Part shown: piece after piece, positions 18,395 to 26,644 of the stretch
How the letters are laid out: every line of letters starts with the position of its first letter
Numbering within the stretch: the stretch's first letter is position 1
Assembly (NCBI RefSeq): GCF_008386395.1
Contig: NZ_CP043761.1
Location: 2,480,001 to 2,544,000 of the forward strand
Origin: Paenibacillus sp. 37
GTDB taxonomy: Bacteria; Bacillota; Bacilli; Paenibacillales; Paenibacillaceae
Direction of reading: 5' to 3'
Length of the DNA stretch: 64,000 nucleotides
Translations under genes and position numbers: made by a program
The notes under the pieces: generated by a model
What the model was told of the DNA's origin: nothing
What the model saw: the letters and a program-made list of their open reading frames with translations, nothing else
Database searches by the model: none

Positions 18395-18774
18395 GTGATC
18401 GCATAACGGTTGGACAATTATACGCAGGCCCGATTACACCGAATATGCTTCAAAGACCCAAAACGGGAGAAGCTTCGGCTATACCCGAAAAACCTTTTGC
18501 AAAGGTGCTGGAAGATAATCTTCTGAAATTGAGCAATCATGCTGCCAAACGATTGGAACAGCGTGGTATTGAACTCAAGACTGAGCAAATGGAACAGATT
18601 GGTTCTGCTTTGGACAAAGCTGCTGCCAAAGGAGCCAAAGAGTCATTGATTTTAATGCAGGATATGGCTTTTATCGTCAATGTCAAAAATCGTACTGTGG
18701 TTACAGCTATGGATAGTGAGAGCATGAAGGATAATGTGTTCACTCAGATTGATAGTGCCGTAATCATTTCTTAA
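18391..18774 (+). CDS. Conserved flagellar operon protein (TIGR02530-like)
   Basis: The product has 127 residues. The central block includes LSNHAAKRLEQRGIELKTEQM, and the end carries LMQDMAFIVNVKNRTVVTAMD. This matches my memory of the family named only as flagellar operon protein (TIGR02530), found between flgD and flgE in Bacillota and Clostridia. The start overlaps the flgD stop by four bases. The molecular role is not established; a hook-assembly role is inferred from position. Confidence 0.8.
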   Translation: MSDRITVGQLYAGPITPNMLQRPKTGEASAIPEKPFAKVLEDNLLKLSNHAAKRLEQRGIELKTEQMEQIGSALDKAAAKGAKESLILMQDMAFIVNVKNRTVVTAMDSESMKDNVFTQIDSAVIIS

Positions 18775-18799
18775 CCGGCTGGCCCTTCTCGGGAGCCGG
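18775..18799 (+). other. GC-rich hairpin before flgE
   Basis: CCGGCT at 18775-18780 pairs with AGCCGG at 18794-18799, with an additional CCC/GGG pairing inside. It begins right at the stop of the preceding gene and has no T-run. It probably acts on mRNA stability or sets a boundary before the highly expressed hook gene. Confidence 0.55.
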
Positions 18800-18855
18800 A
18801 ATGCCGCTGACCGACTGATGCGGTAACCATATGAAGACTGGGAGGATTTTTAAAA

Positions 18856-19671
18856 ATGATAAAATCAATGTACTCAGGCGTTTCCGGGATGCGGGGTTTC
18901 CAAACAAAACTCGACGTAATTGGTAACAATATTGCGAACGTAAACACGGTTGGCTTCAAAGGCAGTCGGGTTATGTTCAAAGATATTATGAGCCAAACAA
19001 CGGCAGGGGTAACTGCCCCTGGCGATGCAAGTGGTGGTGTCAATGCGAAACAAATCGGTCTTGGTGTAACGGTAGGTTCAATTGATACGCTGCATCTGGC
19101 AGGTAGCCCAATGACAACGAATAATCCAACAGATCTTCGGATTAATGGAGATGGATTCTTCTTGGTACGTTTGAGTGAAGATCAGGAAGTACCTTACCTG
19201 ACTCGTGCGGGGGATTTTCATGTCGATGCTGCACGTAACCTTTTGACATCGGATGGATTGTTTGTTCTGGATAACGGTGGCGGAAATATTACCATTCCAG
19301 ATGACGTCGTTTCCTTTACGATTGGTCAGGATGGAACGATTAACCAGACCATGGCAGACGGAACTATCGAAGCGGGAGCACAACTTGGTATCGGAAAAGT
19401 GGTCAATCCAGAAGGTCTTGAGAAAATTGGGGGCAACTTGTACCGTATGACAGCAAACGCGAATCCGGATGGGGCACTGGAACCATTGACAGCGAACAGT
19501 GCTGAGGACGGAACGGGAGCAATCATTGCTGGACAGCTCGAAATGTCTAATGTGGATCTGACCGGTGAATTTACTGAGATGATCGTAGCTCAGCGTGGAT
19601 TCCAGGCCAACTCCCGGATCATTACAACGTCGGATGAAATACTTCAGGAAGTTGTTAACCTGAAACGTTAA
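18856..19671 (+). CDS. flgE: Flagellar hook protein FlgE (short Bacillus type)
   Basis: This is the main hook subunit. At 271 residues it is close to the 264-residue B. subtilis FlgE (once called FlgG) and far shorter than enteric FlgE. The N-terminus MIKSMYSGVSGMRGFQTKL leads to DVIGNNIANVNTVGFKGSR. The C-terminus is MIVAQRGFQANSRIITTSDEIL. Both ends form the helical D0 domain. FlgG-type distal-rod proteins look similar, but position after flgD and before flbD supports the hook assignment. Confidence 0.9.
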   Translation: MIKSMYSGVSGMRGFQTKLDVIGNNIANVNTVGFKGSRVMFKDIMSQTTAGVTAPGDASGGVNAKQIGLGVTVGSIDTLHLAGSPMTTNNPTDLRINGDGFFLVRLSEDQEVPYLTRAGDFHVDAARNLLTSDGLFVLDNGGGNITIPDDVVSFTIGQDGTINQTMADGTIEAGAQLGIGKVVNPEGLEKIGGNLYRMTANANPDGALEPLTANSAEDGTGAIIAGQLEMSNVDLTGEFTEMIVAQRGFQANSRIITTSDEILQEVVNLKR

Positions 19672-19739
19672 TAGCTGATTAATGAATTTTTAAAACGTGG
19701 GGGAGCTTGCTCCTCCCACTCTGATCAAGGGGGCTTAGC

Positions 19740-19961
19740 ATGATTTCGGTTACGCGGTTAAATGGTTCTCCCATGTGGTTAAATGCGCTGATGGTTGAAA
19801 TTGTGGAAGAGACGCCGGATACGTATATTACTCTGGTAACTGGAAAGAGACTGATTGTGCTTGAAAAAGCCGCTGACGTTATTTCCAAAATTAAAGATTA
19901 CAACCGTGAAATCGGGGTTCAGGCAGCCACTATTAAAGTGCAGCAAACGGAGGAATCCTGA
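19740..19961 (+). CDS. swrD: FlbD/SwrD family flagellar protein
   Basis: A small protein of 73 residues starting MISVTRLNGSPMWLNALMVE. The family is found between flgE and fliL. SwrD in B. subtilis raises flagellar power for swarming, probably through the stators. ATG start after AAGGGGGC. The stop overlaps the fliL start by one base. Confidence 0.88.
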   Translation: MISVTRLNGSPMWLNALMVEIVEETPDTYITLVTGKRLIVLEKAADVISKIKDYNREIGVQAATIKVQQTEES

Positions 19962-20422
19962 TGAAAAAAATGATGCCCTGGCTTGCAACAATGTTGCTGG
20001 CGATAACACTCATTGTGGTGGTTGTGTTTGTATTTATGCAAGGACAGAACGGGAATAAGGACGACACACATACGGCGGCAGCTTCAGAAGCCAAGAAGAT
20101 GACTGCGGATGAGATTGTAGAAGTTTCCTCTGAGCTTGGAGAAATTAAAACCAATTTGGCTGATACAGATCATGTTATTGTCGGTAGCTTCTCATTCAAG
20201 TTGGCTGACGTAAAAGCCAAGGAAGATTTCGAGAAAATTAAAGAAATTGTCGTAAAACCGATTATCATTCAGACGCTTGCAGATACGAAGTCTGATGAAC
20301 TGGCTACAGCAAAGGGTCGGATACTATTTAATGAGAAATTAACAGGTCTTATTAATGAAGCTTTACCAGAAAGTAATTTAAGTAGTACGAGCTTTTCATC
20401 CATTGTGATAGCAACGATGTAA
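19961..20422 (+). CDS. fliL: Flagellar basal-body-associated protein FliL
   Basis: FliL is a single-pass membrane protein that surrounds the stators and supports torque. It has 153 residues, with an N-terminal transmembrane helix at about 5-25 (WLATMLLAITLIVVVVFVFM) and an extracytoplasmic FliL domain. The C-terminal segment, with KGRILFNEKLTGLINEALPES, is typical. The start overlaps flbD/swrD (TGATG). Confidence 0.9.
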   Translation: MKKMMPWLATMLLAITLIVVVVFVFMQGQNGNKDDTHTAAASEAKKMTADEIVEVSSELGEIKTNLADTDHVIVGSFSFKLADVKAKEDFEKIKEIVVKPIIIQTLADTKSDELATAKGRILFNEKLTGLINEALPESNLSSTSFSSIVIATM

Positions 20423-20462
20423 ATGAACAGAACATGCTGTAGACCTGTAAGGGGGTGAGAAC

Positions 20463-21461
20463 ATGGTGGATGTATTATCACAAAATGAGATTGATGCCCT
20501 ATTAGCAGCCCTTTCCTCTGGTGAGATGGATGCTGAGGAATTGAAGAAGGAAGAAACTCAGAAAAAAATCAGATCGTACGATTTTAAGCGGGCAGTGCGT
20601 TTTTCCAAAGACCATATCAGAAGCTTGACTCGTATTCACGAAAACTTTGCACGCTTTCTCACCACTTATTTTTCAGCCCAACTGCGGACGTTCGTTCAAA
20701 TCAATGTCGTTCAGGTCGAACAGTTGCCTTATGATGAGTTTATCCGTTCTATTCCTAAGATGACGATATTGAACATTTTTGAAGCGGAGCCACTACAGGG
20801 ACGAATGGTGATGGAAGTCCATCCAAACGTGGGATATGCGATGTTGGATCGCCTGCTTGGTGGAACCGGAACTGCTCCAACCAAGATCGCATCGATGACG
20901 GAGATTGAGACGACCATCATGGAGCGGATATTCAGCCGAGCATTTGAAAGTTTGCAGGAAGCATGGAAGACTGTGTTGGATATTTCCCCAAGGATGGAAG
21001 CGCTCGAGACCAATCCGCAATTTATGCAGATTGTATCTCCCAATGAGACCATTGCTCTGATCTCGCTCAGTACCAAAATTGGTGACACGACAGGCATGAT
21101 CAATCTATGTATACCGCATGTCGTTCTTGAACCTATTATGTCACGGTTGTCAACTCATCAGTGGTTTGTTTCGGAGAAGAAAACGAGAGCTCCGGAGGAG
21201 TATGATGCTCTAAAAGAGCGTGTGAACAAAGCCAAGTTACCAATCGTTGCGGAATTGGGAGAATCGAGAATTTCAATTGCAGAATTTCTGGGTTTGTCCG
21301 TTGGTGATGTCATTACGTTGAACAAACCAGTTGATGAGGGACTTTCCATTAAAGTGGGTGACAAACTGAAATACATGGGCAGTCCGGGGACAATCAAAGA
21401 CCGTGTGGCTGTGCAAATAGACAAGATTGTCACCGAAGGAGTTGAAGAATTTGACGAGTAA
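20463..21461 (+). CDS. fliM: Flagellar motor switch protein FliM
   Basis: FliM is the C-ring protein that binds CheY-P and transmits it to FliG. It has 332 residues. The N-terminal CheY-P-binding peptide is LSQNEIDALLAAL. The middle CheC-like domain starts near residue 40 and includes TMEIETTIMERIF-type segments, while the C-terminal SpoA/FliN domain starts near residue 255 (SRISIAEFLGLSVGDVITLN). The last 11 bases overlap fliY. Confidence 0.97.
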   Translation: MVDVLSQNEIDALLAALSSGEMDAEELKKEETQKKIRSYDFKRAVRFSKDHIRSLTRIHENFARFLTTYFSAQLRTFVQINVVQVEQLPYDEFIRSIPKMTILNIFEAEPLQGRMVMEVHPNVGYAMLDRLLGGTGTAPTKIASMTEIETTIMERIFSRAFESLQEAWKTVLDISPRMEALETNPQFMQIVSPNETIALISLSTKIGDTTGMINLCIPHVVLEPIMSRLSTHQWFVSEKKTRAPEEYDALKERVNKAKLPIVAELGESRISIAEFLGLSVGDVITLNKPVDEGLSIKVGDKLKYMGSPGTIKDRVAVQIDKIVTEGVEEFDE

Positions 21462-22725
21462 GGATTATTTATCCCAAGAAGAAATCGATGCTTTGCTCAG
21501 GCAATCGGAATCGATAAACAGCTCGGAACCCGCTGAAAAGACGGTTGATGATTTTTTGACCGAGCTGGAGCAGGATGCCTTGGGGGAGATTGGTAACATT
21601 ACATTTGGTAGCGCGGCAACAGCCTTATCCACGCTATTAGGCCTCAAAGTAGATATTACAACACCTAAAGTTTCTATTATTAGTCGAACGCAGTTTGAAG
21701 AAGCTTTTCCTAAGCCGCATGTTGCTGTTCATGTGAATTACGTGGATGGATTCGAAGGCATTAACTCACTTGTTATCAAGAAGAGAGATGCTCAAGTCAT
21801 CGCTGATTTGATGCTGGGTGGCGAAGGAAATCCGGTCGATGAAGAACTGAATGAAATCCATATTAGTGCAGTACAGGAAGCAATGAACCAGATGATGGGT
21901 TCCTCTGCAACCTCAATGTCCACCATTTTTAATCGTTTTGTGAATATTTCCCCTCCAGGAATCGATATTCTCAATCTGGAGAGTGGAGAGGGTGTAAGTA
22001 ATCTTCCAGCAGATGAGACCCTTATCCAAGTTTCATTTCGTTTGTTAATCGGGGATCTGATCGATTCCAATCTGATGCAGTTGCTTCCAGTACATTTTGC
22101 CAAAAACATGGTAGATATGCTGATTGGAGGCGCTCAGGAGTCAACTGCAAGCGCACCAGTGGCATCAACACCTGAACCTGCGCCAGCAGCTGTACCAGCA
22201 ACGCCAACACCGGTTGCGGAGCAGCCGCCCGTTCAGCACCAACAGGCTCCACAGGCTCCACAACAACCTGCGCAGGACTATAACGGATATGGACAGGCCC
22301 CGATGGGTATGCCTCAAGGAATGCCGCCACAGCAGCCGTATGGCACGCCACCGCAGCAACCTTATGGTGCACCTCAACATTACGGTGGAATGCCAAATAG
22401 GAATGTTAACGTACAACCAGTTCAATTCGCCAATTTGCAAAATGGGGCGTATGGTCAGGTAGACGAAAACAATTTGAATTTATTGATGGACATTCCCCTT
22501 AAAGTCACCGTAGAATTAGGAAGGACCCAGAAGCAAATTAAAGATATTTTGGAACTGTCACAGGGTTCGATTGTCGAACTGGATAAGTTAGCCGGGGAAC
22601 CTGTCGATATTTTGGTAAATAACAAACTGATCGCCAAGGGAGAAGTTGTCGTTATTGACGAAAACTTTGGTGTTCGTGTTATAGATATCGTTAGCCAATG
22701 GGACCGAATTCAGAAATTACAATAA
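21451..22725 (+). CDS. fliY: Motor switch phosphatase FliY (CheC + FliN domains)
   Basis: FliY combines a CheC-type CheY-P phosphatase with the FliN C-ring domain. TTG 21451 lies 9 bases after AAGGAG and gives MTSKDYLSQEEIDALLRQ (424 residues). The N-terminal peptide LSQEEIDALL repeats the FliM CheY-binding motif. Two phosphatase sites are visible: E46/N49 in GEIGNITFGSAATAL and E143/N146 in VQEAMNQMMGSSATSM. A Pro/Gln/Ala-rich linker of about 100 residues (roughly 225-325) contains PPQQPYG repeats. The SpoA/FliN domain fills the last 90 residues. Confidence 0.95.
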   Translation: MTSKDYLSQEEIDALLRQSESINSSEPAEKTVDDFLTELEQDALGEIGNITFGSAATALSTLLGLKVDITTPKVSIISRTQFEEAFPKPHVAVHVNYVDGFEGINSLVIKKRDAQVIADLMLGGEGNPVDEELNEIHISAVQEAMNQMMGSSATSMSTIFNRFVNISPPGIDILNLESGEGVSNLPADETLIQVSFRLLIGDLIDSNLMQLLPVHFAKNMVDMLIGGAQESTASAPVASTPEPAPAAVPATPTPVAEQPPVQHQQAPQAPQQPAQDYNGYGQAPMGMPQGMPPQQPYGTPPQQPYGAPQHYGGMPNRNVNVQPVQFANLQNGAYGQVDENNLNLLMDIPLKVTVELGRTQKQIKDILELSQGSIVELDKLAGEPVDILVNNKLIAKGEVVVIDENFGVRVIDIVSQWDRIQKLQ

Positions 22726-22753
22726 GCACAATTTAGGGAGGACTTGAATCAAG

Positions 22754-23119
22754 ATGGCAAACCGAATTTTAGTCGTAGACGACGCTGCATTTATGAGAAT
22801 GATGATCCGGGACATTTTGTCCAAAAATGGATATGAGGTTGTTGGTGAGGCTCAGGATGGCTCACAAGCAATTGAGAAATTTAAAGAGCTTCGTCCGGAT
22901 CTGATCACAATGGATATTACGATGCCTGAGATGGACGGCATTGCAGCTTTGAAAGAAATCAAGAAGATTGATGCTAACGCTAAAGTAATTATGTGCTCCG
23001 CGATGGGTCAACAAGCGATGGTAATCGACGCTATTCAAGCAGGTGCTAAAGACTTTATCGTTAAACCGTTCCAATCTGACCGCGTTATCGAAGCGATCAG
23101 CAAGACACTGGGCGTTTAA
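22754..23119 (+). CDS. cheY: Chemotaxis response regulator CheY
   Basis: A single receiver domain of 121 residues. The acidic pocket is D9/D10 (VVDDAAFMR), the phosphoacceptor is D54 in ITMDITMPEMDG, and the conserved lysine is K104 in FIVKPF. It is phosphorylated by CheA and, in Bacillus-type systems, CheY-P binds FliM to favour counter-clockwise smooth swimming. FliY and CheC in the same cluster remove the phosphate. Its position between fliY and fliO matches B. subtilis. Confidence 0.97.
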   Translation: MANRILVVDDAAFMRMMIRDILSKNGYEVVGEAQDGSQAIEKFKELRPDLITMDITMPEMDGIAALKEIKKIDANAKVIMCSAMGQQAMVIDAIQAGAKDFIVKPFQSDRVIEAISKTLGV

Positions 23120-23163
23120 GAGACATGATGATGGCTCAGGGTGATATTCCAGGAGGAGCTGGC

Positions 23164-23667
23164 GTGGGAAGTAATTATTATTTACAGCTTGTATGGGTGA
23201 TTGTTGTCCTGGCCGTCATCCTGGCCCTTATTGTTTACCTGATCCGTTTTCTAAACAAACGGAATCAGCAAATGTTCCGGCACGGCACAATTCGTACCCT
23301 GGGTGGAGTTGGACTGGGGCAAAACAAGTCGTTGCAAATTATGGAAATTGGTGGATGTGTATATCTGCTTGGTGTAGGTGAAGACATCCAGTTGATAGAT
23401 AAGGTTTCGGATCTGGAAGAGGCCCAAAGAATCATTGATTCCTTTGAACGAGATGCTGCTGCACAACAAGGAAATCTCTCACCTCTCATTGCCAAGCTGA
23501 CAAAACGTTTCCGTAGAGAAGAACCGCCGCGGGAAATGGAACTAGAGGACACAACTTCTTTTCACGAAATGTTTGAATCCAAACTTCGGCAGATGCCTAA
23601 CCGTAAAGAGAAGATGGAAAAGCTCCTGGATAAAGACAATACTACAGATCGGTCGAGGGATTCATGA
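23164..23667 (+). CDS. fliO: Flagellar export-gate biosynthesis protein FliO (FliZ of Bacillus)
   Basis: FliO helps assemble FliP in the export gate. I chose GTG 23164, 7 bases after AGGAGG at 23151-23156. It gives 167 residues with a transmembrane helix near the N-terminus (LVWVIVVLAVILALIVYLI). An in-frame ATG at 23125 would add 13 residues but has only a weak upstream site. The cytoplasmic FliO domain includes GVGLGQNKSLQIMEIGGCVYLLGVGE. It overlaps fliP by four bases (ATGA). Confidence 0.88.
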   Translation: MGSNYYLQLVWVIVVLAVILALIVYLIRFLNKRNQQMFRHGTIRTLGGVGLGQNKSLQIMEIGGCVYLLGVGEDIQLIDKVSDLEEAQRIIDSFERDAAAQQGNLSPLIAKLTKRFRREEPPREMELEDTTSFHEMFESKLRQMPNRKEKMEKLLDKDNTTDRSRDS

Positions 23668-24419
23668 AGAAAAAGATTTGGTTAGCGTGTTGTTTATTAG
23701 GACTTATCAGTCTGGCATCTGTAACGGTTGCCTTTGCCGAACCCATTCCGAATATTGATATTCAGATTGGAAACGGTGATGGAGGGACACCAAGCACGAG
23801 TTCACTGTCCATCATTCTGTTAATTACGGTGCTTAGTATTGCTCCAGCAATGCTTGTACTGATGACCAGTTTTACTCGGATTGTGATTGTGCTCGGTTTT
23901 ATACGTACATCTTTGGGTACACAACAAATGCCACCCAATCAGGTGCTGGTCGGTTTGGCGCTATTTCTGACACTTTTCATTATGTCGCCGACATTGTCTT
24001 CCATAAATCAGGTAGCGCTTCAGCCCTATCTCCAGGGAGAGCTAACGCAAACCGAGGCACTTGAAAAAGCAGCGGATCCCATGAAGAAATTTATGTTTAG
24101 TCACACCAGAGAAAAAGATCTTCTGCTGTTTATGAAGTACAATCAGACTGAACAACCAAAGACCTATCAGGATATCCCAATTACTGTTATGGTGCCGGCA
24201 TATGTAATCAGTGAGTTGAAGACAGCATTCCAGATGGGGTTTATGATTTTTATTCCGTTTCTGGTTATAGACATTGTTGTCGCGAGTACACTCATGGCAA
24301 TGGGGATGATGATGCTTCCGCCGGTCATGATCTCATTACCTTTTAAAATACTGCTCTTTGTCCTTGTGGATGGGTGGTATCTGGTTGTCAAGTCACTGTT
24401 ACTGAGTTTTAACACTTGA
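23664..24419 (+). CDS. fliP: Flagellar type III export gate protein FliP
   Basis: A core pore protein of the export gate with 251 residues. A cleavable signal peptide is visible at about 1-25 (KIWLACCLLGLISLASVTVAFA). Hydrophobic segments follow, with the family signatures MLVLMTSFTRIVIVLGFIR and MMMLPPVMISLPFKILLFVLVDGW. The order FliO-P-Q-R-FlhB-FlhA is the standard one. Confidence 0.97.
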   Translation: MKKKIWLACCLLGLISLASVTVAFAEPIPNIDIQIGNGDGGTPSTSSLSIILLITVLSIAPAMLVLMTSFTRIVIVLGFIRTSLGTQQMPPNQVLVGLALFLTLFIMSPTLSSINQVALQPYLQGELTQTEALEKAADPMKKFMFSHTREKDLLLFMKYNQTEQPKTYQDIPITVMVPAYVISELKTAFQMGFMIFIPFLVIDIVVASTLMAMGMMMLPPVMISLPFKILLFVLVDGWYLVVKSLLLSFNT

Positions 24420-24444
24420 TCCGGAAAGTTAAAGGAGGACGGTC

Positions 24445-24714
24445 ATGACTTCGGAATTTATTATCGGTCTGGCCGGGAAAGCGGTATACACGTCATTGCT
24501 GGCCAGTGCACCCATGCTTATACTAGCTCTGGTTGTAGGACTTGCAATCAGTATTTTTCAAGCGACAACTCAAATTCAGGAACAAACATTAGCTTTTGTA
24601 CCCAAGATTGTTGCCGTACTTCTGTCAGTACTTTTGTTTGGACCTTGGATCTTAAATATCTTGGTCGATTTTACGTTCAACATTCTCGATAATCTATACA
24701 GATACATAGGGTAG
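24445..24714 (+). CDS. fliQ: Flagellar export gate protein FliQ
   Basis: A small gate component of 89 residues with two transmembrane hairpin segments. The motif VGLAISIFQATTQIQEQTLAFVPK is diagnostic. ATG start behind AAAGGAGG. fliR begins 10 bases later. Confidence 0.96.
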   Translation: MTSEFIIGLAGKAVYTSLLASAPMLILALVVGLAISIFQATTQIQEQTLAFVPKIVAVLLSVLLFGPWILNILVDFTFNILDNLYRYIG

Positions 24715-24724
24715 GCTTTAGCAG

Positions 24725-25513
24725 ATGGAGACATTGTTGCAAAGTTTCCCTGTCGCTCTGCTTATGTTTTGTCGAATCACATCATTTTTTGTAACTGCGC
24801 CAGTTTTTTCGGCTCGAAATGTGCCGACTTCAGTTAAAATTGGTATCTCTGCATTTGTCACATTGTCTGTCTATCTGATTTACGGAATAGACCAGACCGT
24901 ACCCACCGATCTGAGCTATGTTTTATTGATCATCAGAGAGATTCTAATTGGCCTGCTTTTAGGTTTTGTGGCTTATCTTTTGATGACGGCTGTTCAGACT
25001 GCGGGAACCTTTATCGATCTACAGATCGGTTTTGGTATGGCCAATGTATACGATCCAATGACAGGTGCTTCAGCGCCACTTACGGGTAACTTGAAGTATG
25101 CATTTGCTATGCTTCTGTTTCTGACGATGAATGGACACCATTATTTGCTGGATGCGATCGTTTACAGTTACCGGTGGGTACCATTATCGAATGTGTTTTT
25201 CCTACGGTTGGCAGATGGAAGTATTGCTGAATTTTTGATTCAGACCTTAGGTCAATCATTTATGCTGGCTTTTCAGATGTCGGCTCCGATTGTAGTTGCG
25301 TTGTTTTTGACGGATGTTGGATTAGGTTTTTTGGCCAAAACTGCTCCTCAATTTAATGTATTTGCAGTTGGGTTGCCGCTTAAGTTACTCGTTGGTCTTG
25401 CTATTTTGCTTTTGCTGGTTCCCAGTTTCTCCTTTGTATTTAGTCAATTGTTCGAAGCGATATTCAGATCGATGGAAAAATTGCTTGGAACCATTGGACA
25501 AAGGCCCGGCTGA
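24725..25513 (+). CDS. fliR: Flagellar export gate protein FliR
   Basis: A multi-pass gate subunit of 262 residues. It is hydrophobic throughout, with about six membrane segments and the family block GTFIDLQIGFGMANVYDPM. It completes the FliP5-FliQ4-FliR1 helical pore. flhB follows after 23 bases. Confidence 0.96.
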   Translation: METLLQSFPVALLMFCRITSFFVTAPVFSARNVPTSVKIGISAFVTLSVYLIYGIDQTVPTDLSYVLLIIREILIGLLLGFVAYLLMTAVQTAGTFIDLQIGFGMANVYDPMTGASAPLTGNLKYAFAMLLFLTMNGHHYLLDAIVYSYRWVPLSNVFFLRLADGSIAEFLIQTLGQSFMLAFQMSAPIVVALFLTDVGLGFLAKTAPQFNVFAVGLPLKLLVGLAILLLLVPSFSFVFSQLFEAIFRSMEKLLGTIGQRPG

Positions 25514-25536
25514 GTGAAACGGAGGAAAAGACACAA

Positions 25537-26619
25537 ATGAAACTTCAACTCGACCTCCAGTTGTTTTCAGGGGAGAAGACGGAGAAAGCTACCCCGAAAA
25601 AGAGACAGGATACACGAAAAAAAGGACAGATTGTCAAAAGCGCTGAACTATCTGGCGCATCCATTCTCCTAATCGTGTTTTTGATCATGATGGTATTCAG
25701 CAATTACTATAAAGAACGTATAGTTCGTCTGTTTACAGATATCTTCATCAATCGATTGAGTATGGATATCACCGGAGAGAATGTGATGGCGCTTATGATG
25801 CGCTATGGTATTGAAGTTTTGTTATTGATCGCTCCCGTTTTGCTGGGTGCGTTACTGGTTGCTTTGATCGTTAACTACATGCAAGTTGGTTTTCTTCTTG
25901 TAGGGGAAGGTTTGAAGCCAAAACTTGAGAAACTGGACCCGATTAAAGGTTTCAAAAATATATTCTCTCTCCGCTCATTAGTGGAATTTGCTAAATCCAT
26001 TTTGAAAATGTCGATTATCGGTTATCTCGTTTACAGTACAATTAAAGGCTACCAGTCAGATATTGCTTCACTTTCTCATTTTTCATTGGATGCTATTTTA
26101 CATTTCGCTGCGTCGATCACTTTAAGTCTTGGGATCAAGATTGCAGTGGCATTAATGATACTTGCGATATTTGATTACATGTATCAGAAGTATGACCATG
26201 AGAAGAAGATTCGTATGTCCAAGCAAGACATCAAAGACGAGTACAAGAAAATGGAAGGTGATCCGCTGATCAAAGGTAAAATCCGGGAACGCCAGCGTCG
26301 TATGGCTATGCAGCGTATGATGCAGGAAGTGCCGAATGCGGATGTAATCATTACGAACCCAACTCACTTTGCGGTTGCGTTAAAGTATGAAGGTTCCGAG
26401 ATGGAGGCACCACAGATTATTGCCAAAGGTCAGGATTATGTCGCCTTGCGTATTAAGGAAATTGCCAAAGAAAACGGTGTTATTACGATGGAAAACAAGC
26501 CGCTGGCACGGGCATTGTTCCAGAGAGCCGAGATTGGTGACGCTATACCGGCCGATTTGTTTCAAGCGGTAGCTGAAGTGCTGGCTTATGTATATAAACT
26601 AAAGGGCAGAACGAAATAA
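25537..26619 (+). CDS. flhB: Flagellar export switch protein FlhB
   Basis: FlhB controls the change from rod/hook to filament substrates by self-cleavage. It has 360 residues. The N-terminus LQLFSGEKTEKATPKKRQDTRKK leads to four transmembrane helices. The autocleavage motif NPTH is at N274-H277, cleaved between N and P. The C-terminal domain includes MENKPLARALFQRAEIGDAIP. It works with FliK to end hook growth. Confidence 0.97.
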   Translation: MKLQLDLQLFSGEKTEKATPKKRQDTRKKGQIVKSAELSGASILLIVFLIMMVFSNYYKERIVRLFTDIFINRLSMDITGENVMALMMRYGIEVLLLIAPVLLGALLVALIVNYMQVGFLLVGEGLKPKLEKLDPIKGFKNIFSLRSLVEFAKSILKMSIIGYLVYSTIKGYQSDIASLSHFSLDAILHFAASITLSLGIKIAVALMILAIFDYMYQKYDHEKKIRMSKQDIKDEYKKMEGDPLIKGKIRERQRRMAMQRMMQEVPNADVIITNPTHFAVALKYEGSEMEAPQIIAKGQDYVALRIKEIAKENGVITMENKPLARALFQRAEIGDAIPADLFQAVAEVLAYVYKLKGRTK

Positions 26620-26644
26620 AAGGGGATCGGAGGCCGTACATTCA

